Source: CAVVXX01 sp052389895 (GTDB lineage: Bacteria; Pseudomonadota; Alphaproteobacteria; Micropepsales; Micropepsaceae). Taken from it: 64,000 bases of DNA. The notes below the pieces were generated by a model. It was not told where the DNA came from, did no database searches, and saw only the letters and a program-made list of their open reading frames with translations. This document shows positions 9,684 through 18,259 of the stretch, one piece after another. The position numbers and the translations under genes are program-made. The DNA lies in NCBI GenBank assembly GCA_052389895.1, contig JBQTHM010000017.1:6404-70403 (forward strand). Direction: 5' to 3'. Each line of letters begins with the position of its first letter. Within the stretch, counting starts at the first letter, position 1.

Positions 9684-10427
9684 CTAGTGAAGGTGAATGG
9701 CTTCGCTCAGATAGATGCAGGACAGGATGGCGAACACATAGGCCTGAAGGAACGCCACCAGAATTTCTAACGCAGTGACAGCAACAATCAACGCCATGGG
9801 AGCGATGGACGCTATAGACAGCAGTCCGCCTGCGCCACCGAGTGCGACAACAAAACCTGCCATCACCTTGAGCATAGTGTGTCCGGCCAGCATGTTGGCG
9901 AAAAGTCGGACTGACAGGCTCATCGGACGGGTCAAGAACGAGATGACTTCCAGCGGTACCAGCAGTGGAAGCATGATGACCGGTGCCTTGGGCACGAACA
10001 GCTTGAAGAATCCAAGCCCATGCTTGGCAAAACCGGTGATGATGACGGTTGTTATGACCACCATGGTCAAAGCCAATGTGACGGCAATCTGGCTTGTGAC
10101 GGTGAACGAGCCCGGAATGAGGCCGAAAAAATTCGAACCGGCCACAAAGAAGAAAATGGTGAAGATGAATGGAAAAAACTTCAGTCCTTCCGGGCCGGTT
10201 GTCATGTTGAGCATGTTGGCCACGAATTCGTAGGATAACTCGGCCATAGATTGCGCGCGCGACGGGACCAGGCTGCGCCGCGTTGTCGCCAGCAGGAAGA
10301 ACAGCGACAGTGCGCCCACAACGATGACCATCCAAAGCGACTGGTTCGTGAACGAGATGTCGTATCCAGCCACTTCGATCGGGATTAGCGGCTTCACTTC
10401 GAATTGTTCCATCGGATTGGCTGCCAT
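9684..10427 (-). CDS. atpB: ATP synthase F0 subunit a
   Basis: 247 residues with five to six membrane segments. The essential Arg lies in M-S-L-S-V-R-L-F-A-N-M-L-A-G-H (about 170), the stator arginine that faces the c-ring Glu. N-G-L-I-P-G-type sequence (F-G-L-I-P-G-S-F-T) lies near 105. It starts 3 bases after the atpI stop. Confidence 0.97.
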   Translation of the reverse strand: MAANPMEQFEVKPLIPIEVAGYDISFTNQSLWMVIVVGALSLFFLLATTRRSLVPSRAQSMAELSYEFVANMLNMTTGPEGLKFFPFIFTIFFFVAGSNFFGLIPGSFTVTSQIAVTLALTMVVITTVIITGFAKHGLGFFKLFVPKAPVIMLPLLVPLEVISFLTRPMSLSVRLFANMLAGHTMLKVMAGFVVALGGAGGLLSIASIAPMALIVAVTALEILVAFLQAYVFAILSCIYLSEAIHLH

Positions 10428-10430
10428 GGC

Positions 10431-10763
10431 CTAATCCTCGTCATCCGGTGCCGGCGGCGGCGGAGGTCCGCGCGACGCCTGTTCGTTCATTTCCCTTGCC
10501 GCCCGCATAACATTGCGAATTCCGGCAGCACCTCCGATCGCACTCATCAACACGATGAAAACGGGGCGCGTGCCTAACAGCCAGTCCAATCCCCATCCCA
10601 TCGCCGCACCGACGGCGAGTGCCAGAACAAGCTCCGTGGAAAAACGGAACGCCATGCCGAACAGCGTGGGAGGCGATCGGACAGTGCGCCCCCTTTCACA
10701 CTGGCGGGCCTTGTCGAGCCGCTCGCCCAACTCGCGCAATTCTTCAGGTTCGGGAACAGCCAT
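10431..10763 (-). CDS. atpI: ATP synthase assembly protein AtpI
   Basis: 110 residues: a charged N-terminus, then two membrane helices with the AtpI/AtpZ-type G-W-G-L-D-W-L-L-G-T between them, and a Pro-rich acidic C-tail. AtpI helps c-ring assembly and is the first gene of F0 operons. The frame is open to a GTG at 10799, but I prefer the ATG at 10763 (MAVPEPEELRELGERLD), which gives the usual family N-terminus and leaves room for the promoter candidate at 10781-10809. Confidence 0.85.
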   Translation of the reverse strand: MAVPEPEELRELGERLDKARQCERGRTVRSPPTLFGMAFRFSTELVLALAVGAAMGWGLDWLLGTRPVFIVLMSAIGGAAGIRNVMRAAREMNEQASRGPPPPPAPDDED

Positions 10764-10780
10764 GCTCGAAAAGCGCGCGG

Positions 10781-10809
10781 ACCTTAGGGACGGGTCCACG
10801 AGCTGTCAA
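10781..10809 (-). promoter_or_regulatory. Candidate sigma70 promoter for the F0 operon
   Basis: On the minus strand, a perfect -35 TTGACA (10809-10804), a 17-base spacer and TAAGGT (10786-10781). A start around 10774 would leave a leader of only about 11 bases before the ATG at 10763 and would rule out the GTG at 10799. The -10 is weak, so this is tentative. Confidence 0.28.
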
Positions 10810-10890
10810 CACAGCGAAAACCATTTTAATACATTGTTTTTACGGCAGAAATTGTCATTTTGCATACGGTGGGCGAAGTGTCGCGCAATT

Positions 10891-13800
10891 CTATTCCGCG
10901 GCGATGACCTGCTCGGCCTCGGCAAGTGAAACGGAGACTAGCTGGCTCACGCCGCGTTCGGCCATGGTGACGCCGAACAGACGACTCATGCGCGACATGG
11001 TGAGCGCATGATGGGTTATGACCAAGAAGCGGGTGTCCGAAAGTCCCGTCATCTGGTCCAGCATGCGGCAGAAGCGATCCACGTTGGCGTCATCGAGCGG
11101 TGCATCCACTTCATCCAAGACGCAGATCGGCGCTGGGTTCACTAGGAACACCGCAAAGATGAGCGCGATGGCAGTCAACGCCTGCTCTCCGCCGGAAAGC
11201 AGCGAAAGCGTCTGCAGCCGCTTGCCTGGCGGCTTGGCCAAAATTTCGAGCCCAGCTTCAAGCGGATCATCTGATTCCGTAAAGGTCAGTCGCGCTTCGC
11301 CACCCTGAAAAAGTTCCTTGAACAGGCGTTCGAAGTTCGCGTTGACCTTTTCGAACGAGGCCAGTAGCCGTTCACGCCCCTCGCGGTTGAGACTTTGAAT
11401 CCCGCGGCGCAGACGCTGGATGGCTCCGTCGAGATCGGCGCGGTCCGCCTGTAATGTTTTCAGACGCTGTTCCAGCTCAGCCGCCTCGTCCTCTGCGCGC
11501 AAGTTTACACCACCCATCTGCTCGCGCTCGCTTCTCAACTTTTCTACGCGCATCTCGGCCTGTTCGAAGCTAGGCAACTCAGTTCCGGCTTTAATATGGG
11601 CAAGCTCGGGCAGCGTTTCCGGCGCCACGTCCAGTTCTTCGCGCATGCGCTTCCTCAGCTCCGTAAGCCGCACCGCCGCAGCCTCGGCGCGCGCGGTTGC
11701 GCCCGCACGTTCTTCGCGGGCCTGCGCGAGCGCGGAGTCTGCTGCCTTCGCGACCCGGTCGGCTTCGGCCAGAATGTTCTCGGCTTCTGCGCGGCGGTCT
11801 GACGCCTCCTTGCATGTGGCTTCGGCGGCTTCGATGGCGTTAAACAGCTTGCTGCGCTTTTCACTCAGCGTTTCCGGCATCGCCTCTAACGCGGCCAGCT
11901 CGCGCTGCATCTGGCCAACGCGTTCCTGCAAGGCCGATATCTGTTGGACCGCCGCTTCGCGGCGCTGTTTCCAGCGCGCGATTTCATCGTTTATGACTGC
12001 GAAGCGTTTCGCACGTTCCGTCGCTTCGCGCCTGAGCCCATCGAGACGCGCTTGCGCTTCACTTGCGCGGGTGCGGGCTTCAGCCGTGCGCGCTGCGCGG
12101 GTAGCGTCGTCATGCAGTGCAAGTAATGAAGCTTCGCGTTCGCGCATCGCCTGTTCAGCCAAGCGCACCTTATGGCCAGCGTCGTCGGCAGCGGCCCGAG
12201 CGCGGGAATATTCCTCCGAAAGCTTAGCGCGATTGGCCTTTGCTTCAGTCAGTTCATGCTCTAGTGAGGACAGGCGGTTGCGCTGTTCCAGCCGCAGGGC
12301 GGCAGGCGAACGCGCGTCGGACGACGACCGGAAGCCGTCCCAGCGCCACAGATCGCCGCGCTGCGACACCAACCGCTGACCCGGCTTCAACTGTTTCTGC
12401 GCGGCACTTCCGACCTCCACAGCAATCACGCCAACGAAGGCGAGGCGGCGGGCGAGCGCAGTTGGCGCTTCGACGAAATTGGACAGCGGTAGGGCTCCGC
12501 CCGGTAGCTTTGCAGGCTCCGCAGCGCCGAGGTTGCGCCAGTGGCGCGGGGCCGCTTCGTCGAGCGGCGCATCCAACTCGTCGCCCAGTGCCGCAGCCAG
12601 TGCAGCTTCGTAGCCAGGCGCGACCCTCAGTGCGTCGATCAGGGGGGGCCACAGATCCTGACCTTCAGGACGAAGCAAGTTGGCGAGCGCTTTTGCTTCA
12701 GCCGCAAGACGCTGCACTTCCCGATCCGCCACCTCGAACGGTTGCTTGGCTTTTACTGCGGCATTCAGCGCCTCCGTTTCGCGCCCCCGCGCGGCGTTGG
12801 CGGCGGCACCGGCATCTTCCACAGACTTGCGCGCGGCCTCGACGGAAACGTCCGCGGGCGCAGCGAATACTCGAGGCACGGAAGGAGCAGCCTGTGCCAT
12901 TTCGCGGGCATGTTTTTCAGCGGCCCCAATCTCGCTGACGGCGCGTTCTGTTGCTTCGGCGATGGCGTGTGCTTCGCGAGACGCTTCTTCCAACGCGACT
13001 TTTGCATCCTGTTCCAGTTCGCGTTCGCGCTTTAGGTCGTGTTCTGCCTGGCCGATGCGCTGGCGCGTCCGCTGTGCTTCGTCGCGCGCGCGTGTTTCCT
13101 CGCTGGCCAATGCATCGCGCCCGTGAATCAGCCTCTGCAATGCCGCAGCTTTTGCGGCTTCGGCCTCGCGCAGCGGCGGTAGCACGGCTGCAGCCCGCGC
13201 CTGAGCGGCCGAAGCCCTGGCCGCGGTTTCGGTGCGTTCGGCGACAAGGGCGCCGGCTACCGAAGAAACACTGTTGGCCCTTTCGGCCTGGGCTTCGGCT
13301 TCGCGCCAGCGAAGCAGAAAAATTACTGCTTCCGCACGCCGGATGAGCCCGGACAGATTGCGATAGCGGGACGCCTGGCGCGCCTGGCGCTTAAGTCCTT
13401 GATGCTGAACCTCCACCTCATGCATGACATCGTCGAGCCGCGCCAGGTTGGTTTCGGCCGCCTTCAGCCGAAGTTCGGCTTCGTGGCGCCGTTGGTGAAG
13501 CCCCGAAATCCCGGCTGCTTCTTCTAGCAACGTGCGACGCGCCAGCGGCTTCTGATTGATCAGAACTCCGATTTGCCCTTGACGCACCAAAGCGGGCGAG
13601 GCGGGGCCCGTCGAGGCGTCAGCGAAGAAAATGTGCACATCGCGCTGGCGGACTTCACGGCCGTTGATGCGGTAAACTGAACCCATTTCGCGCTCAATGC
13701 GACGGGAAATCTCTATCATCTCCGGTTCCGTATACGGAGCGGGGGCAGAACGATCCGAGTTGTCTATAATCAGTATGGCTTCCGCGTTGTTCCTTGAGGG

Positions 13801-14016
13801 CCGTGTGGCGCTGCCGCTGAAAATGACATCGTCCATGCCGGAGCCGCGCATGGACGTTGGACGGTTTTCGCCCATGACCCAGCGCAGGGCTTCGAGCAAA
13901 TTGGACTTGCCGCATCCGTTTGGCCCGACAATGCCCGTCAGGCCCGGTTCGATGTGCAGCTCGGTCGGATCAACAAACGACTTGAATCCGGTGAGCCTAA
14001 GACGGGTGAACTTCAA
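10891..14016 (-). CDS. smc: Chromosome segregation ATPase SMC
   Basis: 1041 residues. An N-terminal ATPase head has Walker A G-P-N-G-C-G-K-S-N at 32-40. Long coiled coils run at about 170-400 and 540-850. The hinge lies near 415-530, around A-P-G-Y-E-A-A-L-A-A-A-L-G. The C-terminal head has L-S-G-G-E-Q-A-L-T-A and Walker B C-V-L-D-E-V-D-A-P-L-D-D. It is somewhat shorter than the approximately 1190-residue Bacillus protein, mostly in the coiled coils. SMC is loaded on chromosomes by ParB at parS; a perfect parS lies about 5.3 kb away at 19364. It follows dsbA and dciA on the same strand, a conserved alphaproteobacterial order. Confidence 0.97.
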   Translation of the reverse strand: MKFTRLRLTGFKSFVDPTELHIEPGLTGIVGPNGCGKSNLLEALRWVMGENRPTSMRGSGMDDVIFSGSATRPSRNNAEAILIIDNSDRSAPAPYTEPEMIEISRRIEREMGSVYRINGREVRQRDVHIFFADASTGPASPALVRQGQIGVLINQKPLARRTLLEEAAGISGLHQRRHEAELRLKAAETNLARLDDVMHEVEVQHQGLKRQARQASRYRNLSGLIRRAEAVIFLLRWREAEAQAERANSVSSVAGALVAERTETAARASAAQARAAAVLPPLREAEAAKAAALQRLIHGRDALASEETRARDEAQRTRQRIGQAEHDLKRERELEQDAKVALEEASREAHAIAEATERAVSEIGAAEKHAREMAQAAPSVPRVFAAPADVSVEAARKSVEDAGAAANAARGRETEALNAAVKAKQPFEVADREVQRLAAEAKALANLLRPEGQDLWPPLIDALRVAPGYEAALAAALGDELDAPLDEAAPRHWRNLGAAEPAKLPGGALPLSNFVEAPTALARRLAFVGVIAVEVGSAAQKQLKPGQRLVSQRGDLWRWDGFRSSSDARSPAALRLEQRNRLSSLEHELTEAKANRAKLSEEYSRARAAADDAGHKVRLAEQAMREREASLLALHDDATRAARTAEARTRASEAQARLDGLRREATERAKRFAVINDEIARWKQRREAAVQQISALQERVGQMQRELAALEAMPETLSEKRSKLFNAIEAAEATCKEASDRRAEAENILAEADRVAKAADSALAQAREERAGATARAEAAAVRLTELRKRMREELDVAPETLPELAHIKAGTELPSFEQAEMRVEKLRSEREQMGGVNLRAEDEAAELEQRLKTLQADRADLDGAIQRLRRGIQSLNREGRERLLASFEKVNANFERLFKELFQGGEARLTFTESDDPLEAGLEILAKPPGKRLQTLSLLSGGEQALTAIALIFAVFLVNPAPICVLDEVDAPLDDANVDRFCRMLDQMTGLSDTRFLVITHHALTMSRMSRLFGVTMAERGVSQLVSVSLAEAEQVIAAE

Positions 14017-14046
14017 TGGCTACACGCCCCGCTTTGACGCGATCTA

Positions 14047-14721
14047 CTACTTCTTCGCGAGTATGTCCTTCAGCTGCTTGTCCAAATCTTCCCATTCCAC
14101 GGCCCTCCGCACGACCTCCCCGTTGATGATGAAGGTAGGGGTGCCGTTAATGGCATACCGCGTCTGAGCATCTGCCTGAGTCTGGTCTATGTGGGCAAGG
14201 GTAGACTGGTCATTGATGCAGCTTTCTACTTTTTCGCGGTTGAAACCGGCGAATCGGCCCATCTGCACTAACCCCTCGAAGACCTCTTCGGCGGTGATGC
14301 GCTGGTCGCTATTTCTGTCAGCGAGCCAGGTCCGCTGATTGACTAAAAGCAAGTCAACAAAGGAATAGTACTTGTCTTCAGGCACGCAGAGCGCCAGTGC
14401 GGACGCGAGCCGCGCCGCACCATCAAGTGGAAAATCGCGGTAAACGAGCCTCGCCTTACCAGTGTCCACATACTCGCGAACGAGATGGGGCATTACTTCG
14501 CGCTCAAATTTGGCGCAGTGAGAGCAAGTGAAGGATGCATATTCCACGATCGTAATGGGTGCGTTGGGATTGCCGCGGACTCTGTCTGTCGGGCGGATTT
14601 CAACAGAAACGGTGCCCGACGAACCGGCCGGTCCCGACGAATCGCCCATCACAACGTACGCGACGACGACGACCAGAACGACGGCAACGGCGACCAGGCC
14701 GTACATAAGCCACTTGTTCAT
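14047..14721 (-). CDS. Membrane-anchored DsbA-family thiol oxidoreductase
   Basis: 224 residues. One N-terminal membrane anchor (about 6-25, a run of Val/Ala), a Gly/Ser linker, then a thioredoxin-like DSBA domain. The active site is C66-S-H-C69, and the cis-Pro loop is in I-N-G-T-P-T-F-I-I-N-G near residue 190. The periplasmic domain likely forms or isomerises disulfides; CSHC is unusual against CPHC of E. coli DsbA but common in this subfamily. It lies between dciA and smc on the same strand, 30 bases from smc. Confidence 0.92.
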   Translation of the reverse strand: MNKWLMYGLVAVAVVLVVVVAYVVMGDSSGPAGSSGTVSVEIRPTDRVRGNPNAPITIVEYASFTCSHCAKFEREVMPHLVREYVDTGKARLVYRDFPLDGAARLASALALCVPEDKYYSFVDLLLVNQRTWLADRNSDQRITAEEVFEGLVQMGRFAGFNREKVESCINDQSTLAHIDQTQADAQTRYAINGTPTFIINGEVVRRAVEWEDLDKQLKDILAKK

Positions 14722-14773
14722 CAGGCGCTCCTTACGATCTGCCCGGGTTTTGTGGCAGAGCGAACGCGCCGGT

Positions 14774-15277
14774 TCAATCGGGAAGGCCCCGCTTTGTGCA
14801 GGCGGCCGCGCGAAGATTTCCGAGCCGTTTCAATGACACTTGAAGCGTCCGCTCAAGGGCCGTCTGAGACGTCTGACGAGCGCCGGGAAAGGGATGGGGC
14901 GGCGGTCCGGCAGTGCGCTCTAATTGTCCGGGAACGATACGGACGCGAGTGATTCGCCTAGGGCCGAGGAACCCGTTCAGGCGCTCGAGCAGCGCGCGGG
15001 TCTGGTGCTGAAGGAAAACGGCAGCGCCAGCCTCCACGGTCACCGTCAGGGTCGCGCCGTCCGGGCCTTCCTGGAGGCGCGAGGGCCGCGCCACGCGGGC
15101 GACGTCCGTGCCGGCGATTTCGGGCCAGCGAAGAAGCAGCGTCGGGTCGGAAAATCCCGCCCGCTCCAAAAGCGCGGAGGCCTGCGCTAGAACGTCCTCG
15201 GCAACAGGGACCGGCTTGCCGCGCCGTGGATGAATTTCCGGCGGCACTTGCGCAGGTTGCCGCTTGCGGGTTCGCAT
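14774..15277 (-). CDS. DciA-like protein (DUF721), predicted replicative-helicase loader
   Basis: 167 residues from the ATG at 15277 (MRTRKRQPAQ); an in-frame ATG at 15286 is the alternative. A basic N-terminus is followed by the DUF721 core with L-L-L-R-W-P-E-I-A-G, then L-T-V-T-V-E-A-G-A-A and R-I-T-R-V-R-I-V-P-G. DUF721 includes DciA, which loads DnaB in bacteria lacking DnaC/DnaI. Here it heads the dciA-dsbA-smc series and is divergent from mutY with only 7 bases between the two start codons. Confidence 0.8.
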   Translation of the reverse strand: MRTRKRQPAQVPPEIHPRRGKPVPVAEDVLAQASALLERAGFSDPTLLLRWPEIAGTDVARVARPSRLQEGPDGATLTVTVEAGAAVFLQHQTRALLERLNGFLGPRRITRVRIVPGQLERTAGPPPHPFPGARQTSQTALERTLQVSLKRLGNLRAAACTKRGLPD

Positions 15278-15284
15278 CGCTTGC

Positions 15285-16379
15285 ATGGGTCAAGTGTCGA
15301 AGGGGCATGATAACGCGCGGGCGCGCGGAGGAAAGGCCGCGGGAGCGCTGCTCACATGGTACGGTCGGAATGCCCGCGATCTGCCTTGGCGGGGCAAGTT
15401 GGACGAAACGCCGGACCCATATCGGGTGTGGCTCTCCGAAATCATGCTTCAGCAGACCACCGTTGCGGCGGTCATTCCATACTACAGGGCGTTTCTGGAA
15501 CGCTGGCCAGATGTTGCTACGCTTGCGCGCGCATCGTTGGACGACGTGCTCGGTGCATGGTCGGGGCTTGGCTATTATAACCGGGCGCGCAATCTGCATC
15601 GCGCGGCGCAGATTGTCGCCCGTGATTATGGCGGCGAGATTCCACAAACGCCTGCGGAGCTGAAGACGCTTCCCGGAATCGGCGAATACACGTCGGCGGC
15701 GATCGCGGCGATCGCCTTCGGTGAACCGGTTGCCGCCCTCGATGCGAACGGCGAGCGCGTGATTTCGCGGCTGTTTGCGGTGAGAGAGCCGTTGCCGAAA
15801 GCACGCAAGAAATTGCGTGCGCGGGCGCAACAGATGGTGCCGAAAAGTAGGCCGGGCGATTTCACACAGGCGATGATGGACCTCGGCTCATCGGTTTGTA
15901 CGGTAAAGAATCCTAGCTGTGCGGCGTGCCCGCTTTCAAAATACTGCGCGGCATTTGCGTTCGGCAATGCAGACAGACTTCCGCGCAAAGTTGCTAGACC
16001 TATCAGGCCTATGAAACGCGGAGCGGCATTCGTTGCATTGGACGGTCACGGCGCGGTCTACCTAGAAAGGCGGCCTGAAAACGGCTTACTTGGGACAATG
16101 TTGCAACCGCCATCGAGTGAATGGCGCAAGAGGTTCCCGCGCCCCGTGCGTGCCCCATTTATGGGTAAGTGGCGCAGGCAGCCGGGCGTCGTACGCCACG
16201 GCTTCACGCATTTCGAGCTGGAGATGGAAGTCTATGTTGCGCGTTTCAAGTTTCGCCCGAACGGTGAGGGGCGATGGTACGCGCCCGAGGAATTATCTAG
16301 CGCCGCCTTACCTACCATCATGCGCAAAGTGATTGCGCATGCACTTTACGGTCACATCAATTCCGAACGGACTCGTTGA
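15285..16379 (+). CDS. mutY: Adenine DNA glycosylase MutY
   Basis: 364 residues. The HhH-GPD domain has catalytic Glu in W-L-S-E-I-M-L-Q-Q-T, the hairpin L-P-G-I-G-E-Y-T and catalytic Asp in A-L-D-A-N-G-E-R-V. The 4Fe-4S loop is C-x6-C-x2-C-x5-C (C-T-V-K-N-P-S-C-A-A-C-P). The C-terminal NUDIX-like domain that reads 8-oxoG follows (about 240-360). MutY removes A mispaired with 8-oxoG. The frame is open to a TTG at 15264; I chose ATG 15285. The 3' end overlaps the convergent ccrM end by 28 bases. Confidence 0.95.
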   Translation: MGQVSKGHDNARARGGKAAGALLTWYGRNARDLPWRGKLDETPDPYRVWLSEIMLQQTTVAAVIPYYRAFLERWPDVATLARASLDDVLGAWSGLGYYNRARNLHRAAQIVARDYGGEIPQTPAELKTLPGIGEYTSAAIAAIAFGEPVAALDANGERVISRLFAVREPLPKARKKLRARAQQMVPKSRPGDFTQAMMDLGSSVCTVKNPSCAACPLSKYCAAFAFGNADRLPRKVARPIRPMKRGAAFVALDGHGAVYLERRPENGLLGTMLQPPSSEWRKRFPRPVRAPFMGKWRRQPGVVRHGFTHFELEMEVYVARFKFRPNGEGRWYAPEELSSAALPTIMRKVIAHALYGHINSERTR

Positions 16380-17452
16380 CGCAGTACGTCGATGGAAACG
16401 GGGCCGCCGGGCGTCTGGAAATGCCAGAAAGTCCAGCCGTTGCAGGCATCCAGGCCCTGTACATGCGCGGCTATGCGGTGGATAGAGCCGGTGGCATCGG
16501 CGCAGACAAGTGTGCCGTCGGCGCGCACCTTGGCGCGGTAGCGGCCGCCTGGTCCGGTTAGAATCGCGCCTGGCGACAGCAGCCCCCGTTCAACCAAAAT
16601 TCCAAACGGCACGCGCGGCTCCGCCTTTTTGGAGCGTGAGACCTCCGCTATTTCCGCTGCAACTGGCGATATCTTTGCGATGCGTTCGCGTGCGATACGC
16701 ACGTAATCGCCGTTCTGTTCGATCCCGATGAAGCGTCGGCCGAGCCGCTTCGCCACGGCGCCCGTCGTGCCGGAACCGAAAAACGGATCCAAGACCAGAT
16801 CACCCGGTTTGGTCGAGGCTATAATCACACGGTGGAGCAGGGCTTCCGGTTTCTGTGTGGCGTGTGCCTTTCCTCCGTCACCGTCTTTCAGCCGTTCGCC
16901 GCCGGAGCAGATCGGCAGCAACCAGTCGGAACGCATCTGCAAATCATCGTTCAGCGCCTTCATGGCGTCATAGTTGAACTGATAAGTTTTTTGTTCGCGC
17001 GATTTGGCGGCCCAGATCAGCGTCTCGTGCGCGTTGGTGAAGCGCCGGCCGCGGAAATTGGGCATCGGGTTCGTCTTGCGCCAGACGACGTCGTTGAGCA
17101 GCCAGAAGCCCAGATCCTGCATGATCGCGCCGACGCGGAAGATGTTGTGGTAGGAACCGATCACCCATATCGCGCCCGTGTCCTTAAGCACGTGGCGAGC
17201 CGCCGCAAGCCATGCGCGCGTGAAACGGTCGTACTCGGCGAAGCTCGCGAACCGATCCCATTCGTCGTCGACCGCATCGACCCTGGAATTGTCGGGGCGG
17301 CGCAGCTCGCTTTCGAGCTGAAGATTGTAAGGAGGATCGGCGAAGATGAGATCACAACAGGCTTCAGGAAGCCTGTTCATGCGCTCAATGCAGTCGCCTT
17401 GGAGGACACGGTCGAGGATCGCGTCCAAGGAATCGGTTTTCCTGGGTGCCAT
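16352..17452 (-). CDS. ccrM: Cell-cycle-regulated adenine DNA methyltransferase CcrM (GANTC)
   Basis: 366 residues, beta-class order: D-P-P-Y-N-L-Q (motif IV) at about 39-45, then D-P-F-F-G-S-G-T-T-G (motif I, SAM) near 220. The conserved C-terminal CcrM DNA-binding domain (about 280-360, ending in the W-T-F-W-H-F region) distinguishes it from simple type II methylases. CcrM methylates the A of GANTC late in the alphaproteobacterial cell cycle, without a partner nuclease; none is present here. It lies downstream of rnhB with a 68-base gap dense in GANTC sites (see 17477-17551), pointing to autoregulation. Confidence 0.96.
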   Translation of the reverse strand: MAPRKTDSLDAILDRVLQGDCIERMNRLPEACCDLIFADPPYNLQLESELRRPDNSRVDAVDDEWDRFASFAEYDRFTRAWLAAARHVLKDTGAIWVIGSYHNIFRVGAIMQDLGFWLLNDVVWRKTNPMPNFRGRRFTNAHETLIWAAKSREQKTYQFNYDAMKALNDDLQMRSDWLLPICSGGERLKDGDGGKAHATQKPEALLHRVIIASTKPGDLVLDPFFGSGTTGAVAKRLGRRFIGIEQNGDYVRIARERIAKISPVAAEIAEVSRSKKAEPRVPFGILVERGLLSPGAILTGPGGRYRAKVRADGTLVCADATGSIHRIAAHVQGLDACNGWTFWHFQTPGGPVSIDVLRQRVRSELM

Positions 17453-17476
17453 GACCCGCCCGCGTTACCCACTGGC

Positions 17477-17551
17477 GAATCGTGATTCACAGGAGTCGGT
17501 GGGTCAAGAGTCTTGTTGAATCAGTCGGTTACTATTGAGTCCCCGGGACTC
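17477..17551. promoter_or_regulatory. Cluster of seven GANTC methylation sites upstream of ccrM
   Basis: GANTC occurs at 17477, 17484, 17493, 17508, 17518, 17537 and 17547 (first bases): GAATC, GATTC, GAGTC, GAGTC, GAATC, GAGTC, GACTC. An eighth is at 17430, inside the ccrM start. Chance expectation is about 0.3 in 75 bases. A possible minus-strand promoter TTGACC (17507-17502)/17 bases/CACGAT (17484-17479) is threaded through them. The cluster covers the ccrM leader and the last codons of rnhB. Confidence 0.85.
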
Positions 17552-18162
17552 ACACCACACAACAGATTGTGCACAGGCATGAAACTGCGGCGGTGGTGGC
17601 GGCAGGGGCCCAGCTTAGCGAGCGCAGCCAGGTGCTCCTCGGTCGAGTAGCCCTTGTTGCTGATCCAACCGTAGCCGGGGAATTCCTCGTGCAGCCGGAA
17701 CATGATGCGGTCGCGCGTGACCTTGGCCACGATGGACGCGGCTGCAATCGAAAGCGAGCGGGCATCGCCTTCCACGATCACATCGCAGGGGCAGGGAAGG
17801 GGAGGCGGATCATTGCCATCAACCAGCGCGAAGGCGGGTGCAAGAGAAAGTGCCCTTACCGCGCGCGCCATGGCAATATGCGCGGCCTGGCGGATGTTCA
17901 CGATGTCGATCTCGTCCACGCTGGCCTCACCCACACCCACAGTCGCGCCGCATTGCATGATGGCGGTGAAGGCTTCCTCGCGCACGTCGGGTGCAAGCTG
18001 TTTGGAATCATTCAGGCCCTTGGGAATGCGCTTGCGTTCGGGAAAGATCACTGCCGCAGCGACGACCGGCCCGGCGAGCGGACCGCGGCCAGCCTCGTCA
18101 ATTCCACAGACTGGCCCCTGCACCTTGGAAAGCGCGCGCGCCTCGTAAATGTAATGCGGCAT
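17521..18162 (-). CDS. rnhB: Ribonuclease HII
   Basis: 213 residues. The type 2 RNase H signature G-I-D-E-A-G-R-G-P-L-A-G-P-V-V-A-A-A lies at about 20-37, with the third acidic residue in L-V-D-G-N-D near 115. The C-terminal H-R-R-S-F-M-P-V is also typical. It removes misincorporated ribonucleotides and RNA primers. Its last ten codons overlap the GANTC cluster. It is immediately upstream of ccrM on the same strand, an arrangement seen in many alphaproteobacteria. Confidence 0.95.
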   Translation of the reverse strand: MPHYIYEARALSKVQGPVCGIDEAGRGPLAGPVVAAAVIFPERKRIPKGLNDSKQLAPDVREEAFTAIMQCGATVGVGEASVDEIDIVNIRQAAHIAMARAVRALSLAPAFALVDGNDPPPLPCPCDVIVEGDARSLSIAAASIVAKVTRDRIMFRLHEEFPGYGWISNKGYSTEEHLAALAKLGPCRHHRRSFMPVHNLLCGVSPGDSIVTD

Positions 18163-18259
18163 GCGTCCTCGCGCGCCCAGCCCTTGGGTGAGTCATACGC
18201 GGAGTCACGCGGTAGACAAGGGCGAAATCGCGGCAACCGGCGTTTGCGCGTAGGGGAAT

